A stretch of 64,000 nt of DNA from Sporosarcina psychrophila (GTDB lineage Bacteria > Bacillota > Bacilli > Bacillales_A > Planococcaceae), in contig NZ_CP014616.1 in assembly GCF_001590685.1 (NCBI RefSeq), positions 1,797,001 through 1,861,000 on the forward strand, in the 5' to 3' direction. Every line of letters starts with the position of its first letter. Within the stretch, counting starts at the first letter, position 1. Below, in pieces: positions 34,682-46,578 of this stretch. The translations under genes were made by a program, and so were the position numbers. The notes under the pieces were generated by a model. It worked only from the letters and a program-made list of their open reading frames with translations. It was not told the origin of the DNA and did not search any database.

Positions 34682-35974
34682 ATGTTTGTCGATCACGTAA
34701 AGATTTATGTAAAAGGCGGCGACGGTGGTGATGGAATGGTTGCTTTCCGTCGAGAAAAGTATATCGCATATGGTGGTCCAGCCGGTGGTGATGGAGGACA
34801 AGGTGCTAACGTTGTTTTCATCGTGGATGAAGGATTGCGTACACTGATGGATTTCCGTTACCAGCGTCATTTCAAGGCGCCACGCGGTGAGCATGGTGGC
34901 AGTAAAAATATGCACGGGAAGAACGCAACTGATGTAGTTGTCAAAGTTCCACCTGGTACGATTGTGACAGATGCAGAAGATGGTTCAATCATCGCTGACC
35001 TCGTTGAACACGGTCAGACAGCAATCATTGCTAAAGGTGGCCGTGGAGGACGCGGGAATAGCCGATTCGCGACACCGTCAAACCCTGCACCTGAACTATC
35101 TGAAAAAGGTGAGCCGGGCGCTAATAAAGAAATTAACCTAGAATTGAAAGTGCTAGCGGATGCAGGACTAGTCGGCTTCCCAAGCGTAGGGAAATCGACG
35201 TTATTATCTGTCGTTTCCGCTGCAAAACCGAAAATTGCAGATTATCATTTTACGACACTTGTTCCAAATTTAGGAATGGTTGAAACGGATGATCACCGTG
35301 GCTTCGTGCTTGCTGACCTTCCAGGATTGATTGAAGGAGCGCACCAAGGTATTGGTCTCGGTCATCAGTTCTTACGCCATATCGAACGGACACGCGTCAT
35401 CATCCATGTTGTTGATATGTCCGGCCTTGAAGGACGTGAACCATTCGAGGACTTCTTGACAATTAATGAGGAGTTAGAACAATACAACTTACGTTTAACA
35501 GAACGTCCGCAAATCATTGTTGCAAATAAAATGGACATGCCTGAAGCGGAAGAGAATCTAAAAGTCTTCAAGGAAAAACTGAATGACAGCAATGCACTCA
35601 TCTTCCCAATTTCAGCACTCACAAGAACTGGACTTGACGGATTGCTACATGCGGTTGCAAATCTCCTTGAAACGACACCGGAATTCCCGATGCATGAAAT
35701 TGAGGACGAAGACAAAGAGAACTCAGTTCTGTACAAATATGATGGAGAAGCAGAGTTGTTTAAAGTGGCGCGTGATGATGATGGCGCATTCGTATTGTCG
35801 GGCTATACAATTGAGCGTCTGTTCAAAATGACCGACTTCAACTTTGACCAATCCGTACGTAAATTCGCGAGACAATTGCGTGCTATGGGTGTAGATGATG
35901 AACTCCGTAAACGTGGCGCGAAAGATGGAGATACTGTGCGACTTCTTGACTTCGAATTTGACTTCGTAGATTAA
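34682..35974 (+). CDS. obg: GTPase Obg
   Basis: A 430-residue ribosome-associated GTPase. The glycine-rich Obg fold (about 1-158, many GGDGG and GGRGGRGN blocks) is followed by the G domain with GFPSVGKST (about 165-173), [16 protein letters not shown] (about 209-224) and NKMDM (about 282-286), then the C-terminal OCT domain (about 345-428). In Bacillus it is essential and needed for sporulation entry and the stress response. It lies 11 bases after spo0B. Confidence 0.98.
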   Translation: MFVDHVKIYVKGGDGGDGMVAFRREKYIAYGGPAGGDGGQGANVVFIVDEGLRTLMDFRYQRHFKAPRGEHGGSKNMHGKNATDVVVKVPPGTIVTDAEDGSIIADLVEHGQTAIIAKGGRGGRGNSRFATPSNPAPELSEKGEPGANKEINLELKVLADAGLVGFPSVGKSTLLSVVSAAKPKIADYHFTTLVPNLGMVETDDHRGFVLADLPGLIEGAHQGIGLGHQFLRHIERTRVIIHVVDMSGLEGREPFEDFLTINEELEQYNLRLTERPQIIVANKMDMPEAEENLKVFKEKLNDSNALIFPISALTRTGLDGLLHAVANLLETTPEFPMHEIEDEDKENSVLYKYDGEAELFKVARDDDGAFVLSGYTIERLFKMTDFNFDQSVRKFARQLRAMGVDDELRKRGAKDGDTVRLLDFEFDFVD

Positions 35975-36031
35975 TCAGGTGGAATGAATGACTAAAAAAT
36001 GACAAAAGCTACGCACGAAGGGGGATATCCT

Positions 36032-36487
36032 ATGAAGCAGTTGGGGGAAGGTCAGTTTTATCTTGTAAGGGAAGACGTACTGACAGAATCGATGCTGAAA
36101 ATGTTAGAAGCGAAAAGGCTTTTGGCAAGCGGAGAGGAATCGACGATACAAGATGCCACGAAGAGGGTAGGATTATCCCGTAGTGCATTTTATAAATACC
36201 GTGACACTGTTTATCCGTTCGAATCAATTGCACGTGAGCGTATCCTAACGATTTTCATTCAGCTGGAAGACCGGAAAGGATCGCTTGCGACATTGTTGCA
36301 GATTGTCTCTGAGTCAAAATGTAATGTCTTGACAATTCATCAGACCATTCCTGTTCAAGCACGGGCTAATATTACTTTGTCACTCGATGTAACAGAAATG
36401 ATCATAAAAATGGAAGAGTTCCTGCAACGGTTGAAAGCACCTGACTTTGTCGATTCAGTTGTCTTAATCAGTTCAGGTGCACTCTGA
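36032..36487 (+). CDS. pheB: ACT-domain protein PheB
   Basis: A 151-residue protein with a small helix-turn-helix-like N-terminus (TIQDATKRVGLSRSAFYKYRD, about 40-60) and an ACT domain (about 72-148). It is the usual partner upstream of pheA; the ACT domain is expected to bind an amino acid, and the HTH suggests a regulator. ATG at 36032 follows GAAGGGGGA. It lies 15 bases before pheA. Confidence 0.9.
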   Translation: MKQLGEGQFYLVREDVLTESMLKMLEAKRLLASGEESTIQDATKRVGLSRSAFYKYRDTVYPFESIARERILTIFIQLEDRKGSLATLLQIVSESKCNVLTIHQTIPVQARANITLSLDVTEMIIKMEEFLQRLKAPDFVDSVVLISSGAL

Positions 36488-36502
36488 TGGGAGGATACTA
36501 GT

Positions 36503-37393
36503 ATGGGAAATGAAAGATATACGCCGACTGTCGCTTATTTAGGGCCGGAAGCATCATTCACGCACGTTGCGGCAAGCACTCTTTTTGGAAATTCGGGATT
36601 GATACCTCAACCTACGATACCGGATTGTATAGAGGCTGTGGCGGAAGGGCGTGTCGCCTATGCGATTGTCCCGCTTGAAAATGCGTTGGAAGGATCCGTT
36701 CCGATGACCATCGATTACTTGTTCCATGGAGCAGATTTGTTCATCAATGCTGAAATATCGATACCAATCGAACAGCATCTTATGGTCAATAAAAAGCAAG
36801 TTCCTTTTATCACTGAAATCGAATCCATCAATTCCCATCCCCATGCCCTTGCGCAATGCCATAAATATTTGCAATACCATTACCGTCGTGTCCCGCTTAT
36901 CCAGACGACCTCCACGGCGGCAGCTGCCAAATATATTTCCGAAAACCCGGAAGTGAAGGTTGCGGCAATCGGAAATAAGTTGGCGGCTGAAAAATATGGT
37001 CTACATATCGCAGAGGAGAATATTCACGATTTTCATTTTAACCATACGCGATTCGTCGTATTATCCCTGCGAAAAGAAAGTTTGGAAACAAATGGCCATT
37101 CTGCAAATCTAAAAACGACATTAATGGTAAAATTACCAGAAGATGACCGTTCAGGTGTGCTGCACCAGGTTTTATCCGTTTTTGCATGGCGCAGACTCAA
37201 TTTAAGTAAAATTGAATCAAGGCCATTAAAAACAGGACTTGGCAATTACTTCTTCATTATCGATGTAATGGAATCCGAAGACCACCCGATGATGAAAGGT
37301 GCGATGGAAGAACTCAGCGCACTGAATTGTACTGCTCGTTCATTCGGTTCATATTTCATATACGACCAACTACCGTCACGTCATTCAATATGA
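36503..37393 (+). CDS. pheA: Prephenate dehydratase
   Basis: A 296-residue enzyme converting prephenate to phenylpyruvate in phenylalanine biosynthesis. The catalytic domain (about 8-192) begins AYLGPEASFTH and contains PLENALEGSV and the catalytic TRF in NHTRFVVLS (about 182-190). The C-terminal ACT domain (about 208-285) has the feedback-binding GVLHQVLSVFAWRRLNLSKI segment with ESRP. Only a weak hairpin follows. Confidence 0.96.
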   Translation: MGNERYTPTVAYLGPEASFTHVAASTLFGNSGLIPQPTIPDCIEAVAEGRVAYAIVPLENALEGSVPMTIDYLFHGADLFINAEISIPIEQHLMVNKKQVPFITEIESINSHPHALAQCHKYLQYHYRRVPLIQTTSTAAAAKYISENPEVKVAAIGNKLAAEKYGLHIAEENIHDFHFNHTRFVVLSLRKESLETNGHSANLKTTLMVKLPEDDRSGVLHQVLSVFAWRRLNLSKIESRPLKTGLGNYFFIIDVMESEDHPMMKGAMEELSALNCTARSFGSYFIYDQLPSRHSI

Positions 37394-37438
37394 CCGTGGT
37401 GGTTTTTTTATTGGGAAATAAAGTATACGCTTTTCTTA

Positions 37439-37563
37439 GTGTCTAGACTCCAGCGCCTAGCGCCTCGAGTCGCTTCAGTCCTTAAGTTAAAGGCAAAAAG
37501 CGCCTTTCACTTAAGGCCCTCCAGCGCTTTTCGGGTCTACCAAGGTGCCTTCCGCTTTTCTTA
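37439..37563 (+). repeat. Interspersed repeat, family A, copy 2
   Basis: It begins GTGTCTAGACTCCAGCGCC and ends GTGCCTTCCGCTTTTCTTA. Internally CTTAAGTTAAAGGC pairs with GCCTTTCACTTAAG to form a hairpin. It is directly followed by copy 3 in the same direction; the two fill most of the 437-base pheA-safA gap. Confidence 0.85.
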
Positions 37564-37713
37564 GTGTCTAGACTTGAGCGCCAGCCCCTCGAGTCGTTTC
37601 AGTCTTACAGAAAAGGCATAGTACGCCTTTATCTTCAAGAACTACAGCAGGGAGGGATTGAACTCCATCCCTCCTACTTGTCGGGGCTAAACGGCGTCTT
37701 CCGCTTTTCTTTA
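37564..37713 (+). repeat. Interspersed repeat, family A, copy 3
   Basis: It begins GTGTCTAGACTTGAGCGCC, contains a GAGGGATTGAACTCCATCCCTC inverted block, and ends GGCGTCTTCCGCTTTTCTTT. It is a tandem neighbour of copy 2. Confidence 0.85.
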
Positions 37714-37742
37714 GAATAAATAACCCACTTCCGCATATACAT
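37714..37742 (+). promoter_or_regulatory. Possible sigma-E-type promoter of the safA-like gene
   Basis: GAATAAA (37714), 13 bases and CATATACA (37734) match the mother-cell sigma-E consensus in most positions. It lies 89 bases before the LysM coat gene. In Bacillus safA is sigma-E dependent. The match is imperfect. Confidence 0.4.
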
Positions 37743-37830
37743 GGCAAGAGAGGATATCTCGTTAAAGATGAGCGTCACACAGACGGGCGTCCGTTCATAC
37801 GATGGATTGACGGAAGGGGGAAATTTTTAA

Positions 37831-38961
37831 GTGGAAGTCCATATTGTTGTAAAAGGGGATACGCTATGGAAGATTGCGCGTCAATACGGTATCCCGTTTG
37901 AAGATTTAAAGCGGGTGAATGCGCATCTTGCTAATCCAGATTATATTGTTCCTGGAATGAAAATTTTCTTGCCAAAAAGACAGCATAATGCTGAACATCC
38001 TGAAAAAGGGAAAGGGCCGGTGACGCCGCATCCTCCAAAGGGTACAAAACCGTCGCCGCCAATACCGGTGCCAAAACCACCAACATCAAAACCACCGACA
38101 CCAAAGCCGCTACCAGTCCCAATACCGCCAACACCGAGACCACCAGCACCAACGCCAAGACCGCCAACACCAGTACCACCATCCAAACCAACACCACCAA
38201 AACCAGCACCACCAGCAGTACAACCAACAGTGCCAGCTCCCATACCGTTACCAACGCCAACACCAACACCAACACCAACACCAACACCAACACCAATGCC
38301 GATGCCAATGCCAATGCATCCGCCACAAACATTTGCTCATCCGATGATAGGTATTCCGTGTGGGTGGATGCCGATTTTTGACGCAGATTGTTTCCCGTTC
38401 ATGCATTCGGGGCAAATCCAGGCGATGCCAAGGCAAGAACAACCGATGCACCACGCTCCTTTACCATCGACTCAATTTCCGATGTATGAACAAGAATCAC
38501 CGATTTTCTCTGGCCAAGGCCCTGCAACATCTCCTTTAGAAATACCTATGGTAGAAGGGTGGCAGTTGCTCGAATCGCCTGATTTTATGTTTGAAGAGAC
38601 GGCTGAAATGGTTATGCAACCAGCCGCTGAGTATTCACCAGAGTATATGTATGAAGAATCACCTGAAATTGACCTGCAACCATCTGCTCCGTGTCCACCT
38701 GGGCCGGGCTACGTACCGCAGGCTATATCACCAGCTGTACAAGGTCAATGGAATCCCGGACAATTCGGTTATCCTGCAATGCCGCAACCAGGTTATCATC
38801 AAGGGTGTGGCTGCGAGGGTCAGCACCAACAACATCGTCAGCAAATGATGGTTCCGATCTTTTATGGTCATCCATGCAATTGCCCTTCATGCATGCAACA
38901 GGCAACTCCTTATTCTGGAATGCCTCCTAATCAAGGTTCCAACTGGTTCGGAGCGTATTGA
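37831..38961 (+). CDS. safA: SafA-like LysM spore-coat protein
   Basis: A 376-residue protein. Residues 1-50 are one LysM domain (IVVKGDTLWKIARQYGIPFEDLK and a closing GMKIFLP), which in SafA anchors to cortex peptidoglycan. Residues about 60-168 are Pro-rich with runs of PTP and PMP; the DNA there is a near-perfect CCAACA-type repeat. The remainder (about 170-376) is Met/Gln/Pro-rich with clustered Cys and His (CGCEG, HPCNCPSC). The match to SafA rests on the LysM module, composition and its place upstream of yebC; another LysM coat protein is possible. GTG at 37831 follows GGAAGGGGG. Confidence 0.78.
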   Translation: MEVHIVVKGDTLWKIARQYGIPFEDLKRVNAHLANPDYIVPGMKIFLPKRQHNAEHPEKGKGPVTPHPPKGTKPSPPIPVPKPPTSKPPTPKPLPVPIPPTPRPPAPTPRPPTPVPPSKPTPPKPAPPAVQPTVPAPIPLPTPTPTPTPTPTPTPMPMPMPMHPPQTFAHPMIGIPCGWMPIFDADCFPFMHSGQIQAMPRQEQPMHHAPLPSTQFPMYEQESPIFSGQGPATSPLEIPMVEGWQLLESPDFMFEETAEMVMQPAAEYSPEYMYEESPEIDLQPSAPCPPGPGYVPQAISPAVQGQWNPGQFGYPAMPQPGYHQGCGCEGQHQQHRQQMMVPIFYGHPCNCPSCMQQATPYSGMPPNQGSNWFGAY

Positions 38962-38968
38962 CCGGCAT

Positions 38969-39838
38969 ATGGCGCTGGATGGGAAATTAGAAAAAATAAA
39001 AGATAATGTGTGGAAGTTAGAGAGTGATGGCAAGCGCTTTTCGGTGAAGCGATATCAGTCCAACTCCACCGCGATGAAAGTACAACGTGTACATGAAGCT
39101 CTTCATTCTGTTTCTTTCCCGCATATTGTAGATGTAGTGTCCCAAGAGAATCAACTGACGTTTGTTCAGCCATGGTTGGATGGTGCGAAGGCAGTCAACT
39201 TCAAGAAAAGGGCAGATCGGACGGATTCGCTTGCTGCTCTTCATGCACTTCATGAAACAAAAGCACAACTCGACTGGCACGCCTCACCCTATCTGCATCC
39301 GTACCCCCTTATCGCGAAGTGGGAAGACCGGATCAGCCGTTTCCGTGAAATTGGTGGAGAGTGTGAGGCGTATATTGGAAAAGGCCTTGTCGATGAAATC
39401 TTATTTTATGCATTGAACGCGATTAGCGCAGTGAAGAAAACTTATAAAGACAATCTGAATGGTACATTGCTTCACGGTGATGTCGTCCATCATAATATAT
39501 TGCGTGATAGAGATGGCGTCATCCGTTTCATCGATTTCGATCTAGCGAGTACGGGGCCAGCCGGTACTGAAATTGCGCTCTGGATTCATCGAGTGTTGCC
39601 ACAAATAGGATACGACATTGATTTTCTGTTTGATGAACAGCCGTCGCTTCGAAGACTGAATTATGCTTCCAAGACACTGCTTCTATTTCCAAATGAAATT
39701 CTTCGGGAATGGCTTCATTTCTTCACATTGTCACCGTCTGGAAGAGAAAGACAGGCGAAGCAACTGGTCCCCTTTACTGAGTCCGCACTCTCACATTGGC
39801 CAAAATTATGGTATGATGTAGAACGGATTAACACATAG
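38969..39838 (+). CDS. CotS/YsxE-type spore kinase-like phosphotransferase
   Basis: A 289-residue protein of the aminoglycoside-phosphotransferase fold, close in type to the spore-coat kinases CotS, CotI and YsxE. The Brenner motif LHGDVVHHNIL (about 168-178) and the metal-binding FIDFDLAS (about 187-194) are intact; an N-terminal lobe with FSVKRY (about 24-29) supplies the ATP lysine. The start is uncertain; ATG at 38969 has only a distant GGAG. It follows the safA-like gene by seven bases, so it is probably mother-cell expressed. In Bacillus ysxE lies next to spoVID before valS. Confidence 0.78.
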   Translation: MALDGKLEKIKDNVWKLESDGKRFSVKRYQSNSTAMKVQRVHEALHSVSFPHIVDVVSQENQLTFVQPWLDGAKAVNFKKRADRTDSLAALHALHETKAQLDWHASPYLHPYPLIAKWEDRISRFREIGGECEAYIGKGLVDEILFYALNAISAVKKTYKDNLNGTLLHGDVVHHNILRDRDGVIRFIDFDLASTGPAGTEIALWIHRVLPQIGYDIDFLFDEQPSLRRLNYASKTLLLFPNEILREWLHFFTLSPSGRERQAKQLVPFTESALSHWPKLWYDVERINT

Positions 39839-39849
39839 GGGGTAAGGTT

Positions 39850-40578
39850 ATGGCAGGGCATTCTAAATGGAAAAATATCCAAAACCGTAAAGGCGCACAA
39901 GATGCAAAACGCGGTAAGGTTTTCCAAAAGATGTCGAAAGAAATTTTTGTAGCCGCAAAAGCAGGCGGACCTGATGCAGAATCGAACGCATCTCTTCGTT
40001 TGGCTATTGAAAAAGCAAAAGGCGTTAATGTTCCAAACGACGTGATTAAACGTGCAGTCGATAAAGCGACGGGTGCTGGCGCGGATGAAAACTATGAGGA
40101 AGTAATCTATGAAGGATATGGTCCTGGAGGAGTGGCAGTACTTGTTTACTGCTTAACAGAAAACCGTAATCGAACTGCGCCGAATATGCGTGTCGCCTTC
40201 AGCAAAAACGGCGGTAATCTCGGTGAAAGTGGTTCGGTAGGCTATATGTTTGACCGAAAGGGACGTCTTTTCATCGAACGGACGGACAGTACTGATGAAG
40301 ATGCAGTTATGATGGCGGCGCTTGAAGCAGGTGCAGATGATATTGAGTCGACAGTAGATGGCTTTGAAATTATTACGCAACCAACGGACTTTTTAACAGT
40401 GAAAGAGACCCTTGAAGCGGAAGGAATCGAATTCATTTCGGCGGACATCGAGATGATTCCTTCTATGTACACGGTCCTTAGCGAAGATGCTGAAGAGCAA
40501 TTTGAAAAGATGCTCGAAGTACTCGAAAATGATGAGGACGTTCAGGATATCTACCATAATGCAGAAGACCAAGATTAA
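39850..40578 (+). CDS. yebC: YebC/TACO1-family regulator
   Basis: A 242-residue protein of three domains beginning MAGHSKWKNIQNRKGAQDAK, the family signature. YebC-type proteins aid translation of proline-rich stretches or act as regulators. Residues about 105-135 hold RTAPNMRVAFSKNGGNLGESGSVGYMF in family form. It follows the kinase-like gene by 11 bases; a terminator closes the unit. Confidence 0.95.
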   Translation: MAGHSKWKNIQNRKGAQDAKRGKVFQKMSKEIFVAAKAGGPDAESNASLRLAIEKAKGVNVPNDVIKRAVDKATGAGADENYEEVIYEGYGPGGVAVLVYCLTENRNRTAPNMRVAFSKNGGNLGESGSVGYMFDRKGRLFIERTDSTDEDAVMMAALEAGADDIESTVDGFEIITQPTDFLTVKETLEAEGIEFISADIEMIPSMYTVLSEDAEEQFEKMLEVLENDEDVQDIYHNAEDQD

Positions 40579-40602
40579 TCCCTTTAAATAGGATTCATTC
40601 TA

Positions 40603-40642
40603 ATATCCATCCACCGTTTAAGAATGGTGGATGGATATTTAT
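40603..40642 (+). terminator. Terminator after yebC
   Basis: Perfect 13-bp arms, ATATCCATCCACC and GGTGGATGGATAT, around a 10-base loop, then TTTATT. Confidence 0.85.
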
Positions 40643-40765
40643 TGTGATAGATGAACAGTGAAAATAATATACATATCAATCAGTAAACTAGTGTACAATC
40701 TAATTGTGTCTGTGCATCTAAAAAAAAGTAATTACGTAATAGGAGTCGTGGGAAGGTGATTTCTT

Positions 40766-42001
40766 TTGATTGAAACATTATTATTGAACTTTTTGTTTTT
40801 ACTCTTTCCGATTCTGATTGCTGTAATTTTCATTGAAAATGGGTTAACTAATTTTAATAAATATCTGCTTATGTTACTGTCCTCTGTGACGCTCGTTTTT
40901 TGTATGGCATTCCCAATTAAATTGGAGTTAGGATATATCGTTGATTTAAGATATGTTCCGTTTATTATTGTCGCCCTTTTTGGCGGATACAAAATGGCCT
41001 TTCCACTTTATATAATTCTAAATGCGTATCGGTTCTTTATCGGTGGAGATGGGATTTTTCAGTCGCTTGCTCTCTCGACGGCGGTCCTTATTTTGGTACC
41101 GTTATTAAGTGCGAAATTTAAGCAACAAAACTCGCGATGGCGAATTTTTATTGCGATCTGCGTCACTTTTCTTACTATGACGTATTACTTTTTCACATTG
41201 AGCTTTAAATTTCCGAAACTGACAAGCGAATTTTGGTACTTGGTATTTTATACGCTTAGCACTTATCTAATGGCGACCTTTATACTAATGGCTTTAATTG
41301 AAAAAATTATTTCTAACATCAAAAGGCGCGAAATATATGTGCAAGCAGAAAGAATGAGAGACGTTAGTCATTTTTCGGCAAGTATTGCTCATGAAATCAG
41401 AAATCCACTTACTGTAACACGCGGGTTTCTCCAACTGTTAAATGAGTCCAAAACGATTAATGCCGATGAAAAAATATATATTGAATTTTCGTTGAAAGAA
41501 TTAGGACGAGCAGAAACTATTGTCAGTGACTTTTTAACGTTTTCGAAACCACAATGTGAAAATATGGTTTTCTCTGATTTTGCAAAAGATATAAAGTATG
41601 TTGAGAATATTATGCAACCGTATGCGAAGAGGAATAGAGTTGAAATCCTTGTTCGTTCAACAAATACGCTGAAAGCAACATATGATGAAAATCAGATGCA
41701 GCAATGTCTCATTAATCTAGTTAAAAATGGTATCGAATCAATGCAGGATCACGGTGGCGTGCTTTATGTCGATGTGTCGGAACACAAGAAAAAAATCTTG
41801 ATAAAGATTCAAGACAGTGGGAGCGGCATGACAAGAGAAGGGATTTCACAAATGGGAAAACCTTATTATTCTACAAAAACAGAAGGAACAGGCCTTGGAA
41901 TGTTCATGGTTTATAGCACCATCAGGAATGTTAAAGGGGAAATTAAAGTGAAAAGTACGGTAGGGAAGGGAACAACTTTTCTGTTATACATACCTGTATA
42001 A
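40766..42001 (+). CDS. KinB-like membrane sensor histidine kinase
   Basis: A 411-residue kinase with five to six membrane helices (about 5-185) of the 5TM-5TMR_LYT type and no separate PAS domain. The HisKA box is SASIAHEIRNPLTVTRGFLQ (His about residue 210). The ATPase domain has N box LVKNGIES, G1 DSGSGM and G2 GTGLGMFM. The architecture matches sporulation kinase KinB. No response regulator is adjacent, which fits a Spo0F phosphorelay kinase. TTG at 40766 follows GGAAGGTGA. Bacillus subtilis has bofC near this place instead. Confidence 0.88.
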   Translation: MIETLLLNFLFLLFPILIAVIFIENGLTNFNKYLLMLLSSVTLVFCMAFPIKLELGYIVDLRYVPFIIVALFGGYKMAFPLYIILNAYRFFIGGDGIFQSLALSTAVLILVPLLSAKFKQQNSRWRIFIAICVTFLTMTYYFFTLSFKFPKLTSEFWYLVFYTLSTYLMATFILMALIEKIISNIKRREIYVQAERMRDVSHFSASIAHEIRNPLTVTRGFLQLLNESKTINADEKIYIEFSLKELGRAETIVSDFLTFSKPQCENMVFSDFAKDIKYVENIMQPYAKRNRVEILVRSTNTLKATYDENQMQQCLINLVKNGIESMQDHGGVLYVDVSEHKKKILIKIQDSGSGMTREGISQMGKPYYSTKTEGTGLGMFMVYSTIRNVKGEIKVKSTVGKGTTFLLYIPV

Positions 42002-42068
42002 CTGTATTGATAAATAGTGTGGTAATTGCTATGATAAGTGTAATCTAGATTAATGTGAGTGAATGACC

Positions 42069-42101
42069 GATGACCGCCGATAAAGCGGTCATCTTTTCTT
42101 T
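42069..42101 (+). terminator. Terminator after the histidine kinase
   Basis: GATGACCGC pairs with GCGGTCATC around a seven-base loop, followed by TTTTCTTTT. Confidence 0.9.
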
Positions 42102-42255
42102 TGCATACCAACAACCAATTAACTACGCCTGGTCATAATTATGATCACTTTTTGAATTGGGCTAGCCACTGGATACGGTGTTTTCAGTCTGAGTTCCACT
42201 AATCAGCAGGAACTTCTGAAGATTCAAGTTAAAGGTAGAAAGTGCGTTCGTATGG

Positions 42256-42261
42256 TATAAT
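42256..42261 (+). promoter_or_regulatory. Candidate -10 element of ruvA
   Basis: A perfect TATAAT 27 bases before the ruvA GTG start; no good -35 is seen. Confidence 0.45.
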
Positions 42262-42288
42262 CGGTTCTATATATAGGGGGAGAGTAGC

Positions 42289-42894
42289 GTGTACGACTAC
42301 ATAAAAGGGCAGGTCACACGTGTGACGCCTGAACATATCACACTCGAACAGGGTGGGATTGGCTGGCTCATCATGACGCCCAATCCGTATGCTTTTCATA
42401 AAACAGAAGAAATCCAACAAGTATTTACTTATCTGCATGTACGTGAAGATATCCAGTTGCTTCTTGGATTCAAATCCTTGGAACAGCGGGAGTTGTTCAA
42501 AAAATTGATCACGGTATCCGGTATTGGTCCAAAAGGTGCCTTGGCAATACTTGCTAGCGGCGTCCCTTCACAAGTAATTGGTGCAATCGAACGGGAGGAT
42601 GAAACGTTCCTTGTTCAATTTCCGGGAGTTGGGAAAAAAACGGCACGACAGATGATCCTCGATTTGAAAGGGAAGTTGTATGATCTATTTAATGCGATGG
42701 ACATACCAGATGAGGATATCACACTTCTGACAATGGCGGAAAATGGTGCACTTGATGAAGCAATACTTGCACTAGAAGCACTCGGTTACTCACAGCGCGA
42801 GCTGACAAAAGTGAAACCTAAATTAGAAAAAGAAGAACTTGATACAGAAGGCTACATGAAAATGGCACTTCGGTTATTATTAAAACAGAACTAA
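42289..42894 (+). CDS. ruvA: Holliday junction helicase subunit RuvA
   Basis: A 201-residue DNA-binding protein that tetramerises on Holliday junctions. The OB-fold domain (about 1-62) is followed by two helix-hairpin-helix motifs (VSGIGPKGAL about 76-85, FPGVGKKTARQMI about 111-123) and a C-terminal RuvB-contact domain (about 155-200). GTG at 42289 follows GGGGGAGAG. A 133-base repeat-bearing gap separates it from ruvB. Confidence 0.96.
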   Translation: MYDYIKGQVTRVTPEHITLEQGGIGWLIMTPNPYAFHKTEEIQQVFTYLHVREDIQLLLGFKSLEQRELFKKLITVSGIGPKGALAILASGVPSQVIGAIEREDETFLVQFPGVGKKTARQMILDLKGKLYDLFNAMDIPDEDITLLTMAENGALDEAILALEALGYSQRELTKVKPKLEKEELDTEGYMKMALRLLLKQN

Positions 42895-42930
42895 TTGTAT
42901 GGATAAATTGAAGTAATGAATCCCGTGTTT

Positions 42931-42996
42931 AAACTAAGCGAAGTCGCCTTACAAGTGGTAGCCGTAGCGAATTCAATGGAATTCTTTATCTCAACA
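42931..42996 (+). repeat. Interspersed repeat, family B, copy 1 (short form)
   Basis: From AAACTAAGCGAAG to TTTATCTCAACA. Both ends match copy 2 at 58118-58258, which has about 75 extra bases in the middle. It sits between ruvA and ruvB. Confidence 0.85.
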
Positions 42997-43027
42997 TATA
43001 TAGCAACGGCAGAAAGGGGGGCGGACA

Positions 43028-44038
43028 ATGGAGGAACGTGTTATTTCCGGAGAAGCATCGGATTTCGATGAACGTTTTGAACAATCGCTTAGACCGCAAT
43101 TTCTTAGTCAGTATATAGGACAGGAAAAAGTGAAGGAAAACCTCGGTATTTTCATCGAAGCAGCAAAAGGCCGTAGCGAAAGTTTGGATCATGTCCTATT
43201 GTATGGACCACCAGGTCTCGGTAAGACGACGCTTGCAACGGTCATTGCCAATGAGATGGACGTCAATATCCGCATGACCAGTGGCCCTGCAATTGAACGC
43301 CCTGGCGATCTCGCAGCGGTCGTTTCATCTCTCGAACCAGGGGATGTATTATTCATCGATGAAATCCATAGGCTGAACCGTACAATCGAAGAAGTGCTGT
43401 ATCCTGCCATGGAAGATTTCTGTTTGGATATCGTTGTCGGAAAAGGGCCCTCTGCGCGTTCTATCCGACTTGATTTGCCGCCATTCACACTGATTGGTGC
43501 GACAACCCGTGCAGGAGCATTATCGGCGCCGCTACGTGATCGTTTCGGTGTTCCACTGCGCCTCGAGTATTACGAAGTTGCGCCGCTCAAGGAAATTGTC
43601 ATTCGTAGCTCAGGCCTTTTTGAAGTAGCAATTGATGAACAGGCTGCAATAGAAATAGCACGCCGTTCTCGCGGCACCCCGCGTATTGCAAACCGACTGT
43701 TGCGCCGTGTGCGTGACTATGCACAAGTAAGAGGCAACGGGAGCATTACAATGGAAATGGCAAATGAAGCACTAGAAATGCTGCAAGTCGATTCACGTGG
43801 TCTTGATCATATTGACCATAAGTTGATTACGGGAATGATTGAGCGCTTTCGTGGCGGGCCTGTTGGAATTGATACGATATCTGCAAGTATTGGCGAGGAA
43901 TCGGTAACGATTGAAGATGTCTACGAACCGTATCTCCTTCAAATCGGTTTTATCCAACGGACACCGCGTGGGCGGATTGCGACTCGTCTTGCATATGAAC
44001 ATTTTGGCTATCCAATTCCCGAGCACAACGATTTCTAA
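43028..44038 (+). CDS. ruvB: Holliday junction helicase motor RuvB
   Basis: A 336-residue AAA+ ATPase that drives branch migration with RuvA. It has the Walker [10 protein letters not shown] (about 59-67), Walker B FIDEIHR (about 110-116), the sensor GATTRAG (about 158-164, arginine finger region), and a C-terminal winged helix with [15 protein letters not shown] at 43028 follows AAAGGGGGGC. Confidence 0.98.
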   Translation: MEERVISGEASDFDERFEQSLRPQFLSQYIGQEKVKENLGIFIEAAKGRSESLDHVLLYGPPGLGKTTLATVIANEMDVNIRMTSGPAIERPGDLAAVVSSLEPGDVLFIDEIHRLNRTIEEVLYPAMEDFCLDIVVGKGPSARSIRLDLPPFTLIGATTRAGALSAPLRDRFGVPLRLEYYEVAPLKEIVIRSSGLFEVAIDEQAAIEIARRSRGTPRIANRLLRRVRDYAQVRGNGSITMEMANEALEMLQVDSRGLDHIDHKLITGMIERFRGGPVGIDTISASIGEESVTIEDVYEPYLLQIGFIQRTPRGRIATRLAYEHFGYPIPEHNDF

Positions 44039-44067
44039 TTCAATTATAAAGGGAGAATTTATAGACG

Positions 44068-46258
<2,191 letters not shown>

Positions 46259-46298
46259 ATCTAGTATAATGAATCTTGATTGAAGGGGGGATATATAT

Positions 46299-46562
46299 AT
46301 GGGTTCATTAACACAACTATTGCCATTCGTTGCGATGTTCGCAGTGATGTGGTTCTTGCTAATCAGACCGGCGCAAAAGAAACAGAAAGCGACGAAGCAG
46401 ATGCAAGGAGATTTGAAACGTGGAGATAAGGTCATCACAATTGGTGGCATTCACGGCACGATTGACGCTGTAGATGATTCATCGGTTTTTCTTAAAGTTT
46501 CTGAAGGCACGACACTTCAGTTCGATAGACAAGCTGTTGGCCGTGTAACAGAATCAATTTAA
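46299..46562 (+). CDS. yajC: Sec-associated protein YajC
   Basis: An 87-residue bitopic protein with a helix at about 6-24 (FVAMFAVMWFLLIRPAQKK, the family signature) and a small soluble domain (GDKVITIGGIHGTID). It associates with SecDF, whose gene is 3 kb downstream. It is followed by a large terminator. Confidence 0.95.
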   Translation: MGSLTQLLPFVAMFAVMWFLLIRPAQKKQKATKQMQGDLKRGDKVITIGGIHGTIDAVDDSSVFLKVSEGTTLQFDRQAVGRVTESI

Positions 46563-46578
46563 GTATTGTAAGAATTTG

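Noticed and set aside
37439..37713. The tandem family A repeats as a CRISPR array or insertion sequence
   Set aside because: There are only two long copies, with no spacers, no transposase frame and no terminal inverted repeats.
37741..37830. A 29-codon frame (ATG to TAA) directly before the safA-like gene
   Set aside because: It has no ribosome binding site, and its ATG overlaps the predicted -10 of the coat-gene promoter, so it would not be on that transcript.
37931..38332. A long minus-strand frame opposite the safA-like gene
   Set aside because: It is a mirror of the proline-codon repeat (Leu/Val/Gly-only translation) without a start signal.
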